A stretch of 64,000 nt of DNA from G963665545 sp963665545. Lineage in GTDB: Bacteria; Pseudomonadota; Gammaproteobacteria; Xanthomonadales; SZUA-36. Both the position numbers and the translations under genes were made by a program. This document shows, piece after piece, positions 1-10,374 of the stretch; position 1 is the first letter of the stretch; each line of letters begins with the position of its first letter. The stretch lies in the NCBI GenBank assembly GCA_963665545.2, contig CAXXKZ010000005.1, forward strand, positions 1 through 64,000, written 5' to 3'. A model generated the notes under the pieces. That model had not been told where the DNA came from and ran no database searches. It saw only the letters and a list, made by a program, of their open reading frames with translations.

Positions 1-2124
1 TGAAATCATCCTTGTCAAAACGAATGAATCGATCCATGGCTGCATCCAGCATCGTGACCTCGTTGGTCAGCTCGGCACCCCAACCGCGGTAAGCCTTTTC
101 AATACGCAAGCTGTTGACGGCGTACAAACCGAAGTTGCAGAGACCAAATTCCTGGCCGGCCTGCCAAAGGGCGTCATAGATGACCGGCATGTGAGTCATG
201 GGCGCATGCAGTTCCCAACCCAACTCGCCGACATAGTTGACCCGCAGGGCGCGCACCAATTTTCCCGCCACCCTGATTTCCCGGCCCGTCAGCCAGGGAA
301 AGGCAGCATTGTCCAGGGGGGTACCGGTAAGTATGCTGAGAAGGTCTCTTGATTTGGGCCCGGCCAGTACCAGCACGCCACGGTCATTGGTCACGTTGTT
401 GATGGTCACCTGCTCATCCGGCAACCGACCCTGAGTGAGATAATCAAGATCGCGCAGTTCCGCGCCAGCGGCACAAAGCACGTAGAAGCGATCATCGGCG
501 AGCCGCGTGATGGTCATGTCCGACAGGATCCGACCGGCTTTGGAAAGCACATGCGCAAGGATGATGCCGCCACGCTTCACAGGAACTCGATTGGCACAGA
601 CACGATTGAGGAAAGTCTCCACATCCGGACCGCTCAGGTCAAACTTGGCAAAGCCGGTAAGGTCCAAAATGCCAACCCGCTCCTGGACGGCAAGGCACTC
701 GTCACGTACCACCTCAAAAACGTTGCTGCGCCGGTAACTGTATCGCTCAGCGCGACCATCGGGCGAAAACCATTGGGGGCGCTCCCAACCAAAGTTTTGG
801 GTGTAGACGCAACCTTGTGCTTCCAGGACCTGATGCAACGGACTGGTACGACGGGCGCGAGCGGCCGGCAGTTCTTCACCCGGTAAGGGCGTGAAATAGG
901 TCATGCCGTAATCCTGAAAACCCTTCGCCCGCATATAGTCATCGTCAGCGAAGTCACCAAAGCGGCGTGGGTCAAAGCCCGTCATATTGATTTCTGAATC
1001 ATCATGCACAATCCATTGTGCCAAGTACTTGCCACAGCCCGCGCCCTGGGCAATGCCGAATGAAGAGCCGCAGCATAGCCAGAAGTTTCTCAGTCCGGCC
1101 ACCGGACCAAGTACGGCGGACCGTCCGCACTGTGCGGAATGGCGCCGTTGACGATACGCTTGATTCCCGCCGCCTCCAGCACCGACATGCGCTCCATCGC
1201 CCGCGCCAACCAGGGCATCAACCGCTCAATATCATCCGCAAACAGTTCGCTGTCCGAATCCCAGTTCGGACAACCCCGCGGCCCCCAGGCCTGGGCCATC
1301 CCGGTATGCTCATAAATGCCGATCAGCCCGCTTTTCTGCTCCTGCCGTATGTAGGCGGAGGCATGGGGATCACGGATCACGGGGATTTCCCCGTCACAGG
1401 CTTCAAACTCGGGAACCGGGCCGGTGACGACGAACTGATGTTCGATGTTGCAGATCGGCAAGTCCCCACCTACCATTTTTGCTACCTCACGCGCAAAACA
1501 ACCCGCTGCATTGATCACGATCTCGGCCTTTACGACACCTTTTTCGGTGACAACTTCCCACTCGCCGGTGGCCAGCGCGCTGATGTCCGTCACCCGATTA
1601 TGGCGCATGATTTTGGCACCCAGATTTGTTGCCCCACGGGCCATGGCGTGGGTCAGACCGGCGGGATCGGCATGGCCATCATCCAGCGTCCAGGCGCCTG
1701 CCAGCACGCCCCTGGTGTTCATGAAGGGATTGATCCGGCGGATTTCATCCGGCCCGATAATCTGCATGCGGAAGCCAATATTGTCGGCAATCCCCTGCAT
1801 GTAGTTGAACCAATCGAGGTCATCTTTGGTTCGGGCCAATCGGATGCCGCCAGAGGCATGCCAGCTGACATATTGGCCGGTCAGCGCTTCTAGTTTGGGA
1901 TAAAGGGTATTGCCATGATGGTGAATTTTCGCCAGGTTGTAATTGCCAACCAGGCTGGGACACTGACCGGCTGCATGCCAGGTTGAGCCGGAGGTCAGTT
2001 CGCCTTTCTCAATCAGCAGTGCATCACTGCAGCCTTCTTCGGCGAGATGGTACAGCAAACCCACGCCCATGATGCCACCGCCGACAATCACGATTCGGGC
2101 GTGGCCGGGGAGTTTAATCCCCAT
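1..2124 (-). pseudogene. Dimethylglycine/sarcosine dehydrogenase-like FAD oxidoreductase with GcvT domain, frameshifted and cut by the window edge
   Basis: The N-terminal half is an FAD-dependent DAO-type oxidoreductase: dinucleotide motif VIVGGGIMGVG at residues 12-22, then SGSTWHAAGQ. It reads in frame to GPPYL near 1111, where the frame is lost and reaches a stop at 1090-1092. The adjacent frame continues at once with GPVAGLRNFW, the expected next block of this family, and stays open through an aminomethyltransferase (GcvT-like) region (SGPDVETFLNRV, then YVGELGWELH) to position 1. A single missing base near 1109-1110 explains the break. The family oxidises N-methylated glycines and passes the one-carbon unit to folate. 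It may be a true mutation or a sequencing indel. The true C-terminus lies outside the window. Confidence 0.85.
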
Positions 2125-2175
2125 GCCGGTACCGATAGGAGATTTGCCGATAGGACATCAGGCTTTCACTTGTGC

Positions 2176-3573
2176 CTATCGGTGGGCGTATGATATTTCG
2201 TCAATGTAGAAAAGCGCATCCCAGGCTTTGAAAATATTGACCGGTATGTAGCTTGTTTCCGCAATCATGGGCCGCGGCTGGTTCAGCCAGTCATGGACGG
2301 GTCCTGTCTTTGGCGCTGTGCGCAGGTTCAGGAGAAACAATGGCAGACCAATGCGTGACAGGGCGCTGCCGATACTGTCGTCATTGGTCTGCTCGAGTTC
2401 AAACTTTCCGTCCACCTCGTAGCCTGTGAAACTATCGACTGCACGCCGAAAGGCAAATCCGATGTTGACGTAGTCATTGCGGATGATCGATTGAAGAAAC
2501 ATGCCCATAATTGGATAGGGATTGGCGGCCCATTCCGGATTCGAAACCACAACTTTTTGAATATGAGCGTTATGGGCAATGACGACCACTCGGCCATCAG
2601 CACCTTCCCGGTTCAACGCCCAAAGAATATTCTGAGCCTGGTTGTAATCCCTGAACCTGGCAGCGCGCTCAAAATTCCCATCCGTCAGAACGTCCGCTAA
2701 ATATTCCGGCGCTTGGTTGAGCTGCCTGGCCGCGATTGCGTGACGATATGCCCATTCATACTCATCTTCGGAAGTCGCCTCCATGAATTCCAGTCTGTTG
2801 CTTTCAAAATGGGCTATTAACCGTGCAATCTCTGCTGTGTAGGCATTCTGGGTTTCTCTGGGGAGTTCGTGGTATTTTCGTGTGGAAACAAATCGAACGC
2901 CTCCGCCTGAGCCAAGGAATTGTTCGACCAAAGCGCGAATATTCTTTCTGTTTTCTGAATTTTCGTATTGAGGATCTACGCTGTCCAAATATCGCCAGGC
3001 CGCTTCCAGGGCAGTGAGTGGATTGCTGTAACCTTGGGCAACATCCATACCATAGAAATTAATTTTTCTTTCATGCTGCGGATCCTGGTTGTACGCCCGC
3101 ATCCACCGGACAAGCGCAATTTGCTCCTTCTCTTTTCCAAAACCCCAGGTGTATCCGACTGTATCCACTTTGTCAGAGTTGTCTGTCCATTCCCCGGGTT
3201 CATCTATGAGTCCCAAGACGTACTTGTGCACCAGCTCTGCCTCTGAAAACCCGGCTTCCTGAACCACGGCGGTGAATCCCATTTCCGTGACAAGAAACTC
3301 GATAAGCCTGTGGCGCACTTGAATGAATTCATGGGCCATGTGAATGTTTTCGCCCAAGCCGACAACTTTTGCGCGTCCCACAATGTCTTTCAGTACAGAG
3401 AGGTCCTCAAAGCCTTTGCCAGGCTCGGTGGTTTTGATGGCTACCGCATGCTCTTGCGCCCACTGTTGGAAGGAATCGTATGTCTCCACTTCGGTATTGC
3501 CAGAGCCAGAGCCAGCATGAAGCGTTACGGCCACCAGCCCAAACAACAAAAAGATCAAGGTCACTCTTTTCAT
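2176..3573 (-). CDS. Erythromycin esterase-like exported hydrolase
   Basis: A protein of about 465 residues. It begins with a lysine/arginine plus hydrophobic signal peptide (MKRVTLIFLLFGLVAVTLHA), so it is probably periplasmic. The body matches the erythromycin esterase family: GLGENIHMAHEFIQVRHRL with the conserved GEN-x-H motif, a glutamate-rich block QEAGFSEAE, YGMDVAQGYS, and a late VVIAHNAHIQK histidine block. Family members hydrolyse macrolide lactones, but many environmental members have unknown substrates, so macrolide resistance should not be assumed. Two earlier in-frame ATGs (3582 and 3597) exist; 3573 is preferred because it gives a clean signal peptide. The gene stands alone between the dehydrogenase-like gene and a divergently placed regulator. 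Confidence 0.8.
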   Translation of the reverse strand: MKRVTLIFLLFGLVAVTLHAGSGSGNTEVETYDSFQQWAQEHAVAIKTTEPGKGFEDLSVLKDIVGRAKVVGLGENIHMAHEFIQVRHRLIEFLVTEMGFTAVVQEAGFSEAELVHKYVLGLIDEPGEWTDNSDKVDTVGYTWGFGKEKEQIALVRWMRAYNQDPQHERKINFYGMDVAQGYSNPLTALEAAWRYLDSVDPQYENSENRKNIRALVEQFLGSGGGVRFVSTRKYHELPRETQNAYTAEIARLIAHFESNRLEFMEATSEDEYEWAYRHAIAARQLNQAPEYLADVLTDGNFERAARFRDYNQAQNILWALNREGADGRVVVIAHNAHIQKVVVSNPEWAANPYPIMGMFLQSIIRNDYVNIGFAFRRAVDSFTGYEVDGKFELEQTNDDSIGSALSRIGLPLFLLNLRTAPKTGPVHDWLNQPRPMIAETSYIPVNIFKAWDALFYIDEISYAHR

Positions 3574-3699
3574 GGGAATCATCTCATTTGCGGACATTGT
3601 TTTTGGTGAGCACGTCGATTACGGGTCAATGGTTCGAATGAAGCTCACGTCTACTTGCGCCGCTCGAATCGTACTTCACCATCAATATCGGCGTAAAGG

Positions 3700-3972
3700 A
3701 TGTCCGGTGGTCCGAGCGCGGTGAAGAACACGGTTCGTCTCGGCTACTGGACGGCCGCCGGGAAGAACCGCCTGAAGGTACTTCGTGCGGAACGGGACTG
3801 GACCCAGGCTCAGTTGTCCACTGAACTAGAGGTTTCACGACAGACAATCAATGCCATTGAGAAAGGAAAATTCGATCCCAGTTTGCCTCTTGCGTTTAAA
3901 GCTGCCCGGCTTTTTGACTTGTCGATAGAAGATATCTTTCAAGATGGACGCGAGGCGCGAACGAATTGCTGA
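3700..3972 (+). CDS. Small Xre/Cro-type helix-turn-helix regulator
   Basis: The core of about 65 residues, from KNRLKVLRAERDWTQAQLS to LSIEDIF, is a Cro/CI helix-turn-helix of the small YgzD-like type, with the recognition region EVSRQTINAIEKGKFDPSL. These proteins usually start right at MKNRLK. Here a glycine (GGG) occupies the place of that methionine and about 22 extra residues precede it, so the start is uncertain (ATG at 3700, or GTG at 3721). The small membrane protein that often accompanies this family was not seen. Its 3' end overlaps the convergent PLP-lyase gene by about 34 bp. Target unknown. Confidence 0.75.
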   Translation: MSGGPSAVKNTVRLGYWTAAGKNRLKVLRAERDWTQAQLSTELEVSRQTINAIEKGKFDPSLPLAFKAARLFDLSIEDIFQDGREARTNC

Positions 3973-5117
3973 TACGAAACTTCATCGGTGATGCCTTCAG
4001 TAATGAAGGCCAACAGAACACTATCATCGTCAATGCTCAGTTTTGCACGCAGTTCGGCGTCTGCGCATATGCCGCAGATGGCAGCCAAACCCGCCACGCC
4101 GGTCTCACCGATCTCGACGTCGGCCTCGAGCTGTGCCGCCAGTCTGATCGTCTGCCGTGCCAATTCGTCATCTATCGACACCGAGTGGTCTGTCAAGTGG
4201 CGAAGTATGGCCCAGGCAATCTCTGAGACCTCTCCACAGGCAATGCCCACCATCTTGGTATCGTGTGTGCCCCCGACCGCGGTTCGCGATCCTGCCCGCA
4301 ACGAGGCCAGCACACAATCGGCACGGTCTGATTCAACAACGACCAGGGCCAGTCGGCCTGAGCCGAAAGCTGAGGCGAAGTAGGAGGCCGTGGCCGCAGC
4401 AAAACCACCGACGCCGGCCTGCACGAACACGTGGGTCGGGCGCTGCCCACCCATCTGAGCCATGGCTTCATGCGCCAGCAACGTGTAGCCATGCATGATG
4501 TCGTAACAATATTTCTCAAAACCCTTCAGCGCCGTGTCCTAAATGATGATCCAGCCATTCTCGATGGCGTCGGCGTGGGCCCTGGCGACGGCCTCGTCAT
4601 AGGTGCCGGCGATGCGAATTGTTTGGGCCCCATAGGCCTGAATCTTCTGCTCCCTGCCGGGTGACACATTCTCCGGCAGATAGATCGAACAGCCTGTGCC
4701 CAGCTTGTCTGCCGCCCAGGCCAGCGCCCTGCCGTGGTTGCCATCCGATGCCGCGACCAGGCGGGTATGCGCCAGGGATTTCTGGCCCCCGGCATTTTCT
4801 GCGCCATCGAAAACCTGGCCCGCCGACGGTCCGCCTGGCGTTTGCCGCGCAGCAGCCTGCGCTGCGGCATAGACAGCGCCCAACATCTTGAAGCTCTTGA
4901 GCGGCAGACGCCGGGATTCGTCCAGGGCCAGGATTTTCCTGACCCCCACGCGCGCCGACAGTGTGTCCAGGCATCTGAGCGGGGAAGCGCTGTAGAACGG
5001 CCATTCGCGGATCAGCCCACGGGCGCGCGCGCTCTGGGCTGAATCAAGTAACGATGCTGTGGCGGTCGTGTCGAAGTCCTGCGCAACAGAACTTCGCGAC
5101 CAGATATCAATCGGCAT
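3939..5117 (-). pseudogene. Diaminopropionate ammonia-lyase-like PLP enzyme interrupted by an in-frame amber stop
   Basis: This is a fold-type II PLP enzyme resembling diaminopropionate ammonia-lyase (YgeX type), which turns 2,3-diaminopropionate into pyruvate and ammonia. The PLP lysine motif is LPLKSFKMLGAVYA; the phosphate/substrate region is AASDGNHGRALAWAA; QAGVGGFAAATASYF is the glycine-rich PLP-phosphate loop. A TAG at 4539-4541 falls in the same frame between ENGWIII and DTALKGFEKYCYDIMHGYT, where the family normally has glutamine (CAG). No frameshift is needed; one C-to-T change explains it. The ATG at 5117 overlaps the end of the upstream DUF2817 gene by 11 bp, so it is the last gene of the 11.8-to-3.9 kb operon. 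As read, only the first half would be made. Confidence 0.85.
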
Positions 5118-6201
5118 TGCCTGCGAGTCCGCCAATCGCCTGTTGCATGACCTGCCCTGAACGACACAGCACGATCTCTCTCCAATGTGCATCGTCGGGG
5201 TAGAAATACTCGACCAGCTCCGCCTTGATCGCGCGGCCAATTGGGGAATTGGGGTCACCGTGGTTGCGCAACCACAAGTCGCGTTGAATCGCGTCAATCT
5301 CAGTGGCCATATCGTAGGTTCCGTATTCGACGGTGACAGGTGTCACGAGGGCGCCGGGCAGAGCATTCTGGCAGCCTTTACCGGTTTCGGCAATATACAC
5401 TTTAGCTGCACGATCGGCGGAGCCCACAGCCCAGACGGAAGGCCCGTACCAATCCCGAATCCTGCCGGCCAGCTCACCCTCTTCCACGTCGTGAACGATC
5501 ATGGTTGCATGGCCGTAGGGGCCCAGGCCGGTGTGATAATCGAGTACGGCCAGGTGCTTCGCCGCGCGGCAGTATTGCTGCAGGATGGCGGTCAGGGTGC
5601 GATTTGACCAGACCGGCGCTTTGCCACCGTAACTCATGCCCTTGGGATAATCATATTGCCCGCCCAGAAATGCCTGGATGTAGCCGATCTGGCCGTGCTC
5701 TTCGTGGAATGAGGCCAACCGTGCCTGCGCCTGCTCGTACAGCGGGCCTTCGCGTTGTGGGCACAGCAGCGCTTCGTGGAGTTGAGCATACAGGGGCTTT
5801 TCGGGATAGTCCGCGGCATGATCAATATAATTCCGGTTCAGGTCCACCCCATCTTCGGTTTCCCGCTGCAACCAGGCAACGCCGTATGGATTGATGGCGT
5901 GGATCATCAGCACGGCGACATTTTCTGGCAGATCCCGGTAGGCGCCCGAGTCGATCCAGCCCGACTGGCAGGCCGACCCGGACAGACCTTCAAGGCCATG
6001 AGTGCCCGAGATCATCACGACAACCCGGAGGGCCTTCGGATTTCCAAACCAGACTACATCAGTGGCCAATTCTTCACCGCCTGGACCCGCACAGGGGTTG
6101 GCAAATGATTTCACAGACACACCCGCTACCTCGCACACAGCGATAAACTTCTGCCGGGCTTCGCTGTAGCCGGCGGAAAACAGGCTGAGAAAGTCAGACA
6201 T
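5107..6201 (-). CDS. DUF2817 (M14-like metallopeptidase family) protein
   Basis: A protein of about 364 residues that starts MSDFLSLFSAGYSEARQKF, with a GGAG Shine-Dalgarno 11 bases ahead; a TTG at 6252 would only add an unconserved leader. It carries DUF2817 landmarks: VVMISGTHGLEGLSGSACQ near the N-terminus (putative zinc-binding H and E), HAINPYGVAWLQRETEDGVDLNRNY, and LDYHTGLGPYGHATMI. The family is distantly related to zinc carboxypeptidases M14, so it probably hydrolyses an amide or ester bond. No signal peptide is evident, so it is cytoplasmic. It lies between an aldehyde dehydrogenase and a PLP lyase and overlaps the latter, which suggests it trims an amide or peptide substrate in the same route. 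Confidence 0.8.
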   Translation of the reverse strand: MSDFLSLFSAGYSEARQKFIAVCEVAGVSVKSFANPCAGPGGEELATDVVWFGNPKALRVVVMISGTHGLEGLSGSACQSGWIDSGAYRDLPENVAVLMIHAINPYGVAWLQRETEDGVDLNRNYIDHAADYPEKPLYAQLHEALLCPQREGPLYEQAQARLASFHEEHGQIGYIQAFLGGQYDYPKGMSYGGKAPVWSNRTLTAILQQYCRAAKHLAVLDYHTGLGPYGHATMIVHDVEEGELAGRIRDWYGPSVWAVGSADRAAKVYIAETGKGCQNALPGALVTPVTVEYGTYDMATEIDAIQRDLWLRNHGDPNSPIGRAIKAELVEYFYPDDAHWREIVLCRSGQVMQQAIGGLAGNAD

Positions 6202-6248
6202 GGGACAAGGATCTCCATTGCACATCGGGGGCAAGATGTGAATTCCGG

Positions 6249-7745
6249 TCAAACATGCATCTCCACGGCCTTGAGCCGCGTATAGACTTCGAAACCGTCA
6301 GTGCCCGACTCGACCCCAAACCCCGATTGACCATAGGGCTCCGCACCCATCGGAAATGCAAATGCCGATGGGTCCGGCGGCGCGGCCAACACCGTCACCC
6401 GCCCGACCCGCAGTTGGCGGACCATGGCGTTGGCGGTCCCCAGATCGCGAGTCCAGACCGTTGCCGATAAGCCGTAGCTTGAATGGTTCGCAAGCGCCAC
6501 GGCTTCATCGGCATCAGAAAAACCGAAAACCGTCAGAACCGGGCCAAAAATATCCTGTTGTGCAATGTCCATATCGGGGCCAACGTTGTCGAACACCGTG
6601 GGCTCGACAAAACTACCGCCGCTGGAAGCCAGCGCTTCCCCACCACCGCTGCGCAGATTGGCGCCCTCGACCACGGCTGCCTGGCAACTGCCGAGCACCG
6701 CGTCCTTGCGCGCCTGGCTGGCCAGTGGGCCGAAATTGGTTTCCGGATCGAGCGGATCTCCGATATTCAGGGCGGCCGCACAATTGATGACCCCCTCGAT
6801 CAGTGCCTCCTTGATGGATTCGTGCACGATCAGCCTGGTGCCGGCCACGCACAACTGGCCCTGGTTGCCAAAAATCCGCTGGGCAGCGTCCTGGGCAGCG
6901 GCTTCGATGCAGCTGCAGTCGCCAAATACGATATTGGCTGACTTGCCGCCGCATTCCAATTGCAGGGGCTTCAATCCCGACTTCCCGGCGGCCGCAAGCA
7001 ACCGTCGGCCGGTGGCAGTGGAACCGGTAAAGGCGATGAAATCCACATCCGGGTGCACGGCCAGAGCCGCGCCGACCTGGGGTCCGGTGCCCGGTACCAC
7101 GTTAAATACACCCGGCGGTATGCCGGCCTCAACCGCGAGCTCGGCAAGTCGTAGCGCCGAGGAGGATGACAGTTCCGAAGGCTTGAGCACGATGCTGTTA
7201 CCGGCGGCAAGCGCAGGGGCAAATTTGAGCGCGGCATTGGGCGCTGGATAGTTCCACGGCACGATTGCCGCCACCACGCCGCGCGGCTCGCGCCGGGTAA
7301 ATTGCACCAGCGCTGGCGCCGTGGACGCCGTCTTGCCGAAAGCCTTGTCGGCGTACTCGGCAAAATATCGAATGATGTGGGCGGCGCCGACAAGATCACC
7401 CTGGGCCTGCGCAATCGGCTTGCCGATCTCGATGCTGTCGTAGAGGGCCAGTTGCTCCTGGTTCGCGTCGACAAGATCAGCGAAGCCCAGCATGATCATC
7501 TTGCGGACCATGGGCGACATATTGGCCCAGTGTCCGAGGTCAAACATCTGCCGCGCCGCAGCGACAGCGGCTGCAACGTCCGTTGACGAACCCACCGGCA
7601 AGGCATACAGACTTGAACCGTCAGCAGGTGAAATTCGTTCGAAGGTCTGATCCGACACCGAAGCCACGCGCTCACCAGCGATCACCGCCCGGAGGTCAAA
7701 TTCGACATCACCGGCTCTTGTACGCCAGTGCTCAAGGGTCGACAT
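6249..7745 (-). CDS. NAD(P)-dependent aldehyde dehydrogenase
   Basis: A 498-residue protein of normal family length. The ATG at 7745 follows a good GAGGAG site; longer in-frame extensions run into the upstream amidase and are unlikely. Catalytic residues are all visible: IVPWNYP near 161-167, Lys188 in LKPSE, the cofactor loop FTGSTATGR near 239-247, general-base Glu264 in LQLECGGKSAN, and nucleophile Cys299 in NQGQLCVAG. It oxidises an aldehyde to an acid; the substrate cannot be read from sequence. It sits in the operon with an amidase, an M20 hydrolase and a PLP lyase. An aldehyde formed by the ThDP enzymes of the same putative regulon is a plausible substrate. Confidence 0.92.
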   Translation of the reverse strand: MSTLEHWRTRAGDVEFDLRAVIAGERVASVSDQTFERISPADGSSLYALPVGSSTDVAAAVAAARQMFDLGHWANMSPMVRKMIMLGFADLVDANQEQLALYDSIEIGKPIAQAQGDLVGAAHIIRYFAEYADKAFGKTASTAPALVQFTRREPRGVVAAIVPWNYPAPNAALKFAPALAAGNSIVLKPSELSSSSALRLAELAVEAGIPPGVFNVVPGTGPQVGAALAVHPDVDFIAFTGSTATGRRLLAAAGKSGLKPLQLECGGKSANIVFGDCSCIEAAAQDAAQRIFGNQGQLCVAGTRLIVHESIKEALIEGVINCAAALNIGDPLDPETNFGPLASQARKDAVLGSCQAAVVEGANLRSGGGEALASSGGSFVEPTVFDNVGPDMDIAQQDIFGPVLTVFGFSDADEAVALANHSSYGLSATVWTRDLGTANAMVRQLRVGRVTVLAAPPDPSAFAFPMGAEPYGQSGFGVESGTDGFEVYTRLKAVEMHV

Positions 7746-7764
7746 ATGCGCTATCTCCTCGGGC

Positions 7765-9216
7765 TCATGTTGTTGCATTGGATAAATGTATGGGTGCGCG
7801 GCGTCCGCTCCAGGGCGCCGCCTGCTCCAGTTGCCCCGCCAGTGCAAACAGGGTTTCTTCGGCACAATAGCCCGCTGCGAACTGCACGCCGATGGGTAGG
7901 CCCTCACTGCTGCGATACAAGGGCACGCTCATTGCTGGCTGACCGCTGATATTGAACTGGCTGGTGAAGGCACCTACGCGAAAAACATCCCAACACAGTT
8001 GTTTCACATCCGCCACCTCCACATCGGTATTCAAGTCACCAATGGGCGGTGCCGGGAGAGAGAACACCGGCGATATCAAAATATCGTAGTCTTCGAAGAA
8101 GCGGCCCAATTTGCGGCTCACCCGATTGACGATGTCCAGTCCCCAAAGCAGTTCTGCCGATGAAACTTCTGCACCGCGCCTGCAAAACCCCTGTGTGGAA
8201 CCTTCAAGGTTTTCCGGCCCCGGGGTGCGGCCGGTTTTACCTGCAATCGCCTGGATACCGTAGTGCATATTGGCGGTCCATACGATATCAAAAATGTCGA
8301 TCATTTCTTCGCCGTCAACCGGTGGCGTGGCCTCTTCGACCTGATGTCCCAAGTCCGCCATTAAGCCGGCAGCGCGCTCTGTGGCAATACGGATTTCAGG
8401 ATGAACCTCACCACCGAAACAGTTGTGGTTCGACCAGGCCACGCGCAAGGCGGAAATCGGCTTATTGACCGCATCCAGAAAGGAGCTTTGCGGCGGTGGG
8501 CAGGAATATTTGCAGCCGGGGTCGGGGCCGTGGGTGGCATCGAGCACCGCCGCGGAATCGCGCACCGAGCGGGTCAGCACATGCGCCTGGGTAAAGCCGC
8601 TGTTGTTCTCTGCAGCTTCCGGCCCCACCGGGTTACGGCCGCGCGAGGGCTTGAAACCAAACAATCCACAACAATGTGCGGGAACACGGATGGAACCACC
8701 ACTGTCGCCGCCCATCGCAATCGGCACCACACCGCTGGCGATGGCAGCCGCGGCGCCGCCACTGGAACCGCCGGTAGACCGGGTGGTGTCCCAGGGGTTC
8801 AGCGTGTCGCCCGTCGCCCTTGATTCGGTTGTGAAGGACGAACCCATCTCCGGTGTTGTACTGCGGCCGAGGAATATAAAACCGGCCTTGCGCCATCGTC
8901 GAACGATCTCCGAGTCACTTTCGGCAACCAGGCCTTGGGCCAGCAGGCTACCCGCACCCTGGGGCACACCGGCGGCTTTGGGACCGATGTCCTTGAGCAG
9001 GGTTGGAATACCGCCGAATGTCGAGCGCTCTGGCAGCCCATTCAGGCATTTCTGTTCTTCTTGCGGCGTAGCCCCAACCAGGAAATTCAGCGCCGGGTTG
9101 GTCTCCTCCATGGCCTGGCGAGCGATGGCGCACAGCTCGGCAGGCATGACCTCGCCCGTGCTCACGAGCCCGGCCAGCCCCAATCCGTCGAATGCCGCGT
9201 ATTCATTCAGATTCAT
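7765..9216 (-). CDS. Amidase signature family hydrolase
   Basis: A 483-residue amidase-signature enzyme with the complete Ser-cisSer-Lys triad: Lys75 in PTLLKDIG, Ser151 in RSTGGSSGG and the nucleophile Ser175 in GGDSGGSIRVPA. It releases ammonia or an amine from a carboxamide; related enzymes act on aryl and acyl amides. There is no signal peptide, so it is cytoplasmic. The ATG overlaps the stop of the upstream permease gene (ATGA at 9213-9216) and the aldehyde dehydrogenase starts 20 bp after its end, so translation is probably coupled. Not GatA, since no gatB or gatC is nearby. Confidence 0.93.
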   Translation of the reverse strand: MNLNEYAAFDGLGLAGLVSTGEVMPAELCAIARQAMEETNPALNFLVGATPQEEQKCLNGLPERSTFGGIPTLLKDIGPKAAGVPQGAGSLLAQGLVAESDSEIVRRWRKAGFIFLGRSTTPEMGSSFTTESRATGDTLNPWDTTRSTGGSSGGAAAAIASGVVPIAMGGDSGGSIRVPAHCCGLFGFKPSRGRNPVGPEAAENNSGFTQAHVLTRSVRDSAAVLDATHGPDPGCKYSCPPPQSSFLDAVNKPISALRVAWSNHNCFGGEVHPEIRIATERAAGLMADLGHQVEEATPPVDGEEMIDIFDIVWTANMHYGIQAIAGKTGRTPGPENLEGSTQGFCRRGAEVSSAELLWGLDIVNRVSRKLGRFFEDYDILISPVFSLPAPPIGDLNTDVEVADVKQLCWDVFRVGAFTSQFNISGQPAMSVPLYRSSEGLPIGVQFAAGYCAEETLFALAGQLEQAAPWSGRRAPIHLSNATT

Positions 9217-10366
9217 CGCAAGGATTCCTCGCTTTCCTGTCCCCGGTCATGCTTATGGGCATTCGTTGCACCTGCCCCGGCCTGCCTGCGGCCTGGCATG
9301 ATCATCCAGAAGCCCCGGGTGACCAGCGGCAGGAAGATCACAATCAGGAATGCGACCGCCCCATAACGGAAACCTTTCGCCACAAGCTCAATAATGCCGA
9401 ATCTCGTCGCCAGAAATATTGAAAATATCATTGCCACCAGCGCCAGGCCGGCCCTGAAGTAAAACGGAGTTTCCTTGTTCTTTGCAGCCCTCGAGTTGGC
9501 AATGCGTTCGTTCATGCCGTGCAACAAGCCAGCGCCCGTCGCCGCGAAAGTGCCCAGAATAGCAATTTGAACCACGGTCGTCAGGGTCTCATTACCGAGA
9601 TTCGAAAAGACCAGCATGATCGGAATGGGCTCATCAATCACCGCAGGAAAAAATGGCGTGAGCATCATCACCAGGGCAAGCCCTGGCAGAATGACCAACG
9701 GGCCACACAAGGAACCGGCAATCAAAGCATCGCCGGAGGTCTTGAAATAGCGTGCCACAAAAACCAGGGTGGCAATATGGCGGCACTGAATGCGGTGTAC
9801 AGCGCTGCCGACGATATGGAATTGGAATTGATCTGACCCAGGGCAAATTTGCCCTCGAGTTGCCCGCCGAATTTGAGCAGCGTGAACGCCACCAGGGTCA
9901 AATAAGCCGCATAGAAGAAAATTGACCAAACGGACATGAACTTTTCCAGGCGCGCGCCCCCGATACTGACCAAAAATGTGATCAGCACCATCATGATAAT
10001 CGAGCTGGCCAACATCGGCAGACCCAGCATATTCGCCAAAATCTCACCCGAGGCAGCCGCAACCACCGCCAGCGTCAGCATCACGCCGTACAAAAAGCCC
10101 ACCTCGAACAACACCCACAAGCGTCCAAGATACACCTGGCAAAAACTTTTGTAGTCCAAAACCTGGTAGCGTCGCGCCAGTTCGAAAACAAGCATGCAAA
10201 CCAGGCTGTACAGCACGGTAGAGATCAACAGGCCGACCAGCGCCGATGACGGGCCGTACTGCAGGAAAAACTCGGTGACCTCGCGGCCAGTCGCATAGGT
10301 CGCGCCGACAATGACTGACTGGATCACCAGTCCGGGTATAAAGTAGATTTGAAGTTTCTTAAACAT
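9213..10366 (-). pseudogene. YkvI-like multispanning membrane permease with a one-base frameshift
   Basis: A membrane protein of about 385 residues when joined. The first part (MFKKLQIYFIPGLVIQSVIV...) has several hydrophobic spans and resembles the YkvI family of amino-acid-type transporters in its GATYATGREVTEFFLQYG block. At 9772-9775 the frame shifts: one frame reads YTAFSAAIL, and the other resumes ATLVFVARYFKTSGDAL and carries four more spans to the end. One missing G would restore TTG-GCC-ACC. The likely role is uptake of the compound or product handled by the downstream amidase and aldehyde dehydrogenase. It starts 8 bp after the M20 hydrolase ends. It may be a real loss of function or an assembly indel. 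Confidence 0.8.
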
Positions 10367-10374
10367 TGGGTCGG

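Noticed and set aside
1018..1893. Long plus-strand reading frame opposite the DMGDH-like gene
   Set aside because: It is antisense to a clearly recognisable flavoenzyme and shows no family motif; GC-rich shadow frame.
2176..3573. Macrolide resistance gene
   Set aside because: The protein belongs to the esterase superfamily, but the family is broad and context is catabolic; resistance is not supported by sequence alone.
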